A stretch of DNA of 5,838 nt from Litorimonas sp964435725 (GTDB taxonomy: Bacteria > Pseudomonadota > Alphaproteobacteria > Caulobacterales > Maricaulaceae), in assembly GCA_964435725.1 (NCBI GenBank), contig CAYTAJ010000115.1, positions 1 to 5,838 of the forward strand. Direction: 5' to 3'. This document shows, in pieces, positions 5,294 to 5,838 of the stretch. Position numbers and translations under genes: made by a program. How positions within the stretch are numbered: position 1 is the first letter of the stretch; the number at the start of each line of letters is the position of its first letter. The notes beneath the pieces are model-generated. The model did not search any database. It had not been told where the DNA came from and saw only the letters and a program-made list of their open reading frames with translations.

Positions 5294-5838
5294 ATGTCAA
5301 AATCACATTTCATTGCGGCCAGTGATAAATTTACGGCGTGGTGCAAGCTCGCGCTTCCCTATTGGGCCGAACACGCAAAAGACTCCAGAGGGGGGTATGC
5401 TGAGCATCTCCTCATGGATGGCACGCCTGATTATGATTATGTGCGGCGCGTACGCGTTCAATCCCGCCAAGCCTATGTCTATGCTCATGCCGCCTATCTG
5501 GGTTGGTATGACGGCGCTAAAGCCGCGAGTGACCAAGCGTGGGATTTTATGATGGGCCCCGGAAGCGCAGGGGGTGATTTTATTAAAGGTCAAGATAAAG
5601 GGTGTGCGCACCTCGTCGAAGGCGACAGCCGCATGCACAATGATATGCGCGATACCTATGCGCAGGCTTTTGTTCTTTTGTCGGGGGCTTGGCGCTATCG
5701 GGCCTTTAAGGATCAAGCCTCATTAGACGCAGCAAATGCAACCCTACGCTTTTTAAATGAAAATGTGAAAGCAGATAATGGCGGTTGGCTTGAAGCTTTG
5801 CCTGCACCTGAAAATCCGCAACGGCGACAAAACCCGCA
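5294..5838 (+). CDS. N-acylglucosamine 2-epimerase (AGE) family sugar isomerase, N-terminal part; possibly mannose-6-phosphate isomerase
   Basis: The frame opens with ATG at 5294 and is open to the right edge, giving 181 full codons; AGE-family enzymes are usually about 350-420 residues, so roughly half is missing. The AGE (alpha/alpha)6-barrel pattern is clear: W24 of LPYWAEH, GGYAEHL at 33-39, the strongly conserved RRVRVQSRQAYVYAHA at 51-66, LGW at 69-71, and the RRQNP near the edge that in relatives leads into an N-P-H-M-H-L-F-E-type catalytic motif. The family includes N-acetylglucosamine 2-epimerases, cellobiose epimerases and mannose/mannose-6-phosphate isomerases. Next to manC and fcl, isomerisation of fructose-6-phosphate to mannose-6-phosphate is the likely job, because ManC here lacks its own isomerase domain; this is inference from context. 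Gene spacing of 47 bp after fcl suggests an operon. The ribosome binding site (GGAA at 5282-5285, 8 nt spacing) is modest. Confidence 0.85.
   Translation, partial: MSKSHFIAASDKFTAWCKLALPYWAEHAKDSRGGYAEHLLMDGTPDYDYVRRVRVQSRQAYVYAHAAYLGWYDGAKAASDQAWDFMMGPGSAGGDFIKGQDKGCAHLVEGDSRMHNDMRDTYAQAFVLLSGAWRYRAFKDQASLDAANATLRFLNENVKADNGGWLEALPAPENPQRRQNP

Noticed and set aside
5303..5716. Minus-strand open frame of 137 codons opposite the AGE-family gene
   Set aside because: The plus strand here encodes clear AGE-family motifs in a continuous frame; the minus frame has no recognisable domain.

Overview
The window is a piece of a bacterial extracellular or surface polysaccharide locus. It holds five protein-coding genes, two of them cut by the window edges, and I see no RNA genes, insertion sequences or CRISPR arrays. 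The best guess for the host is an alphaproteobacterium of moderate GC content (judged by eye). The main reason is the DUF2793-type protein at 1916-3007, a family I know mostly from alphaproteobacteria. The stand-alone mannose-1-phosphate guanylyltransferase and the AGE-type isomerase fit that guess but do not prove it. I cannot name a genus.

Layout. On the minus strand, reading leftwards from 1673, an AlgI-like MBOAT membrane O-acyltransferase (276-1673) is followed after 3 bp by the start of an AlgJ/AlgX-like SGNH/DHHW acetyltransferase (1-272, C-terminus outside the window). Together they look like an O-acetylation module that passes acetyl groups across the inner membrane onto an exported glycan. 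A divergent intergenic region (1674-1915) separates this pair from a plus-strand series: a DUF2793 protein with a C1q/TNF-like C-terminal domain (1916-3007), mannose-1-phosphate guanylyltransferase (manC, 3103-4188), GDP-L-fucose synthase (fcl, 4284-5246) and the first 181 codons of an N-acylglucosamine 2-epimerase (AGE) family isomerase (5294 to the right edge).

How the genes fit together. The AGE-family protein probably provides mannose-6-phosphate from fructose-6-phosphate. A phosphomannomutase (not in the window) would give mannose-1-phosphate, ManC makes GDP-mannose, a GDP-mannose 4,6-dehydratase (Gmd, not in the window) would make the 4-keto-6-deoxy intermediate, and Fcl makes GDP-L-fucose. 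The predicted outcome is a mannose- and/or fucose-containing polysaccharide that is O-acetylated by the divergent pair. The odd member is the DUF2793/C1q-like protein. It looks like a phage-tail or adhesin-type multidomain protein, has no visible signal peptide, and sits in the middle of a sugar-nucleotide locus. It is the most interesting object here. I found no strong evidence for a wholly new system.
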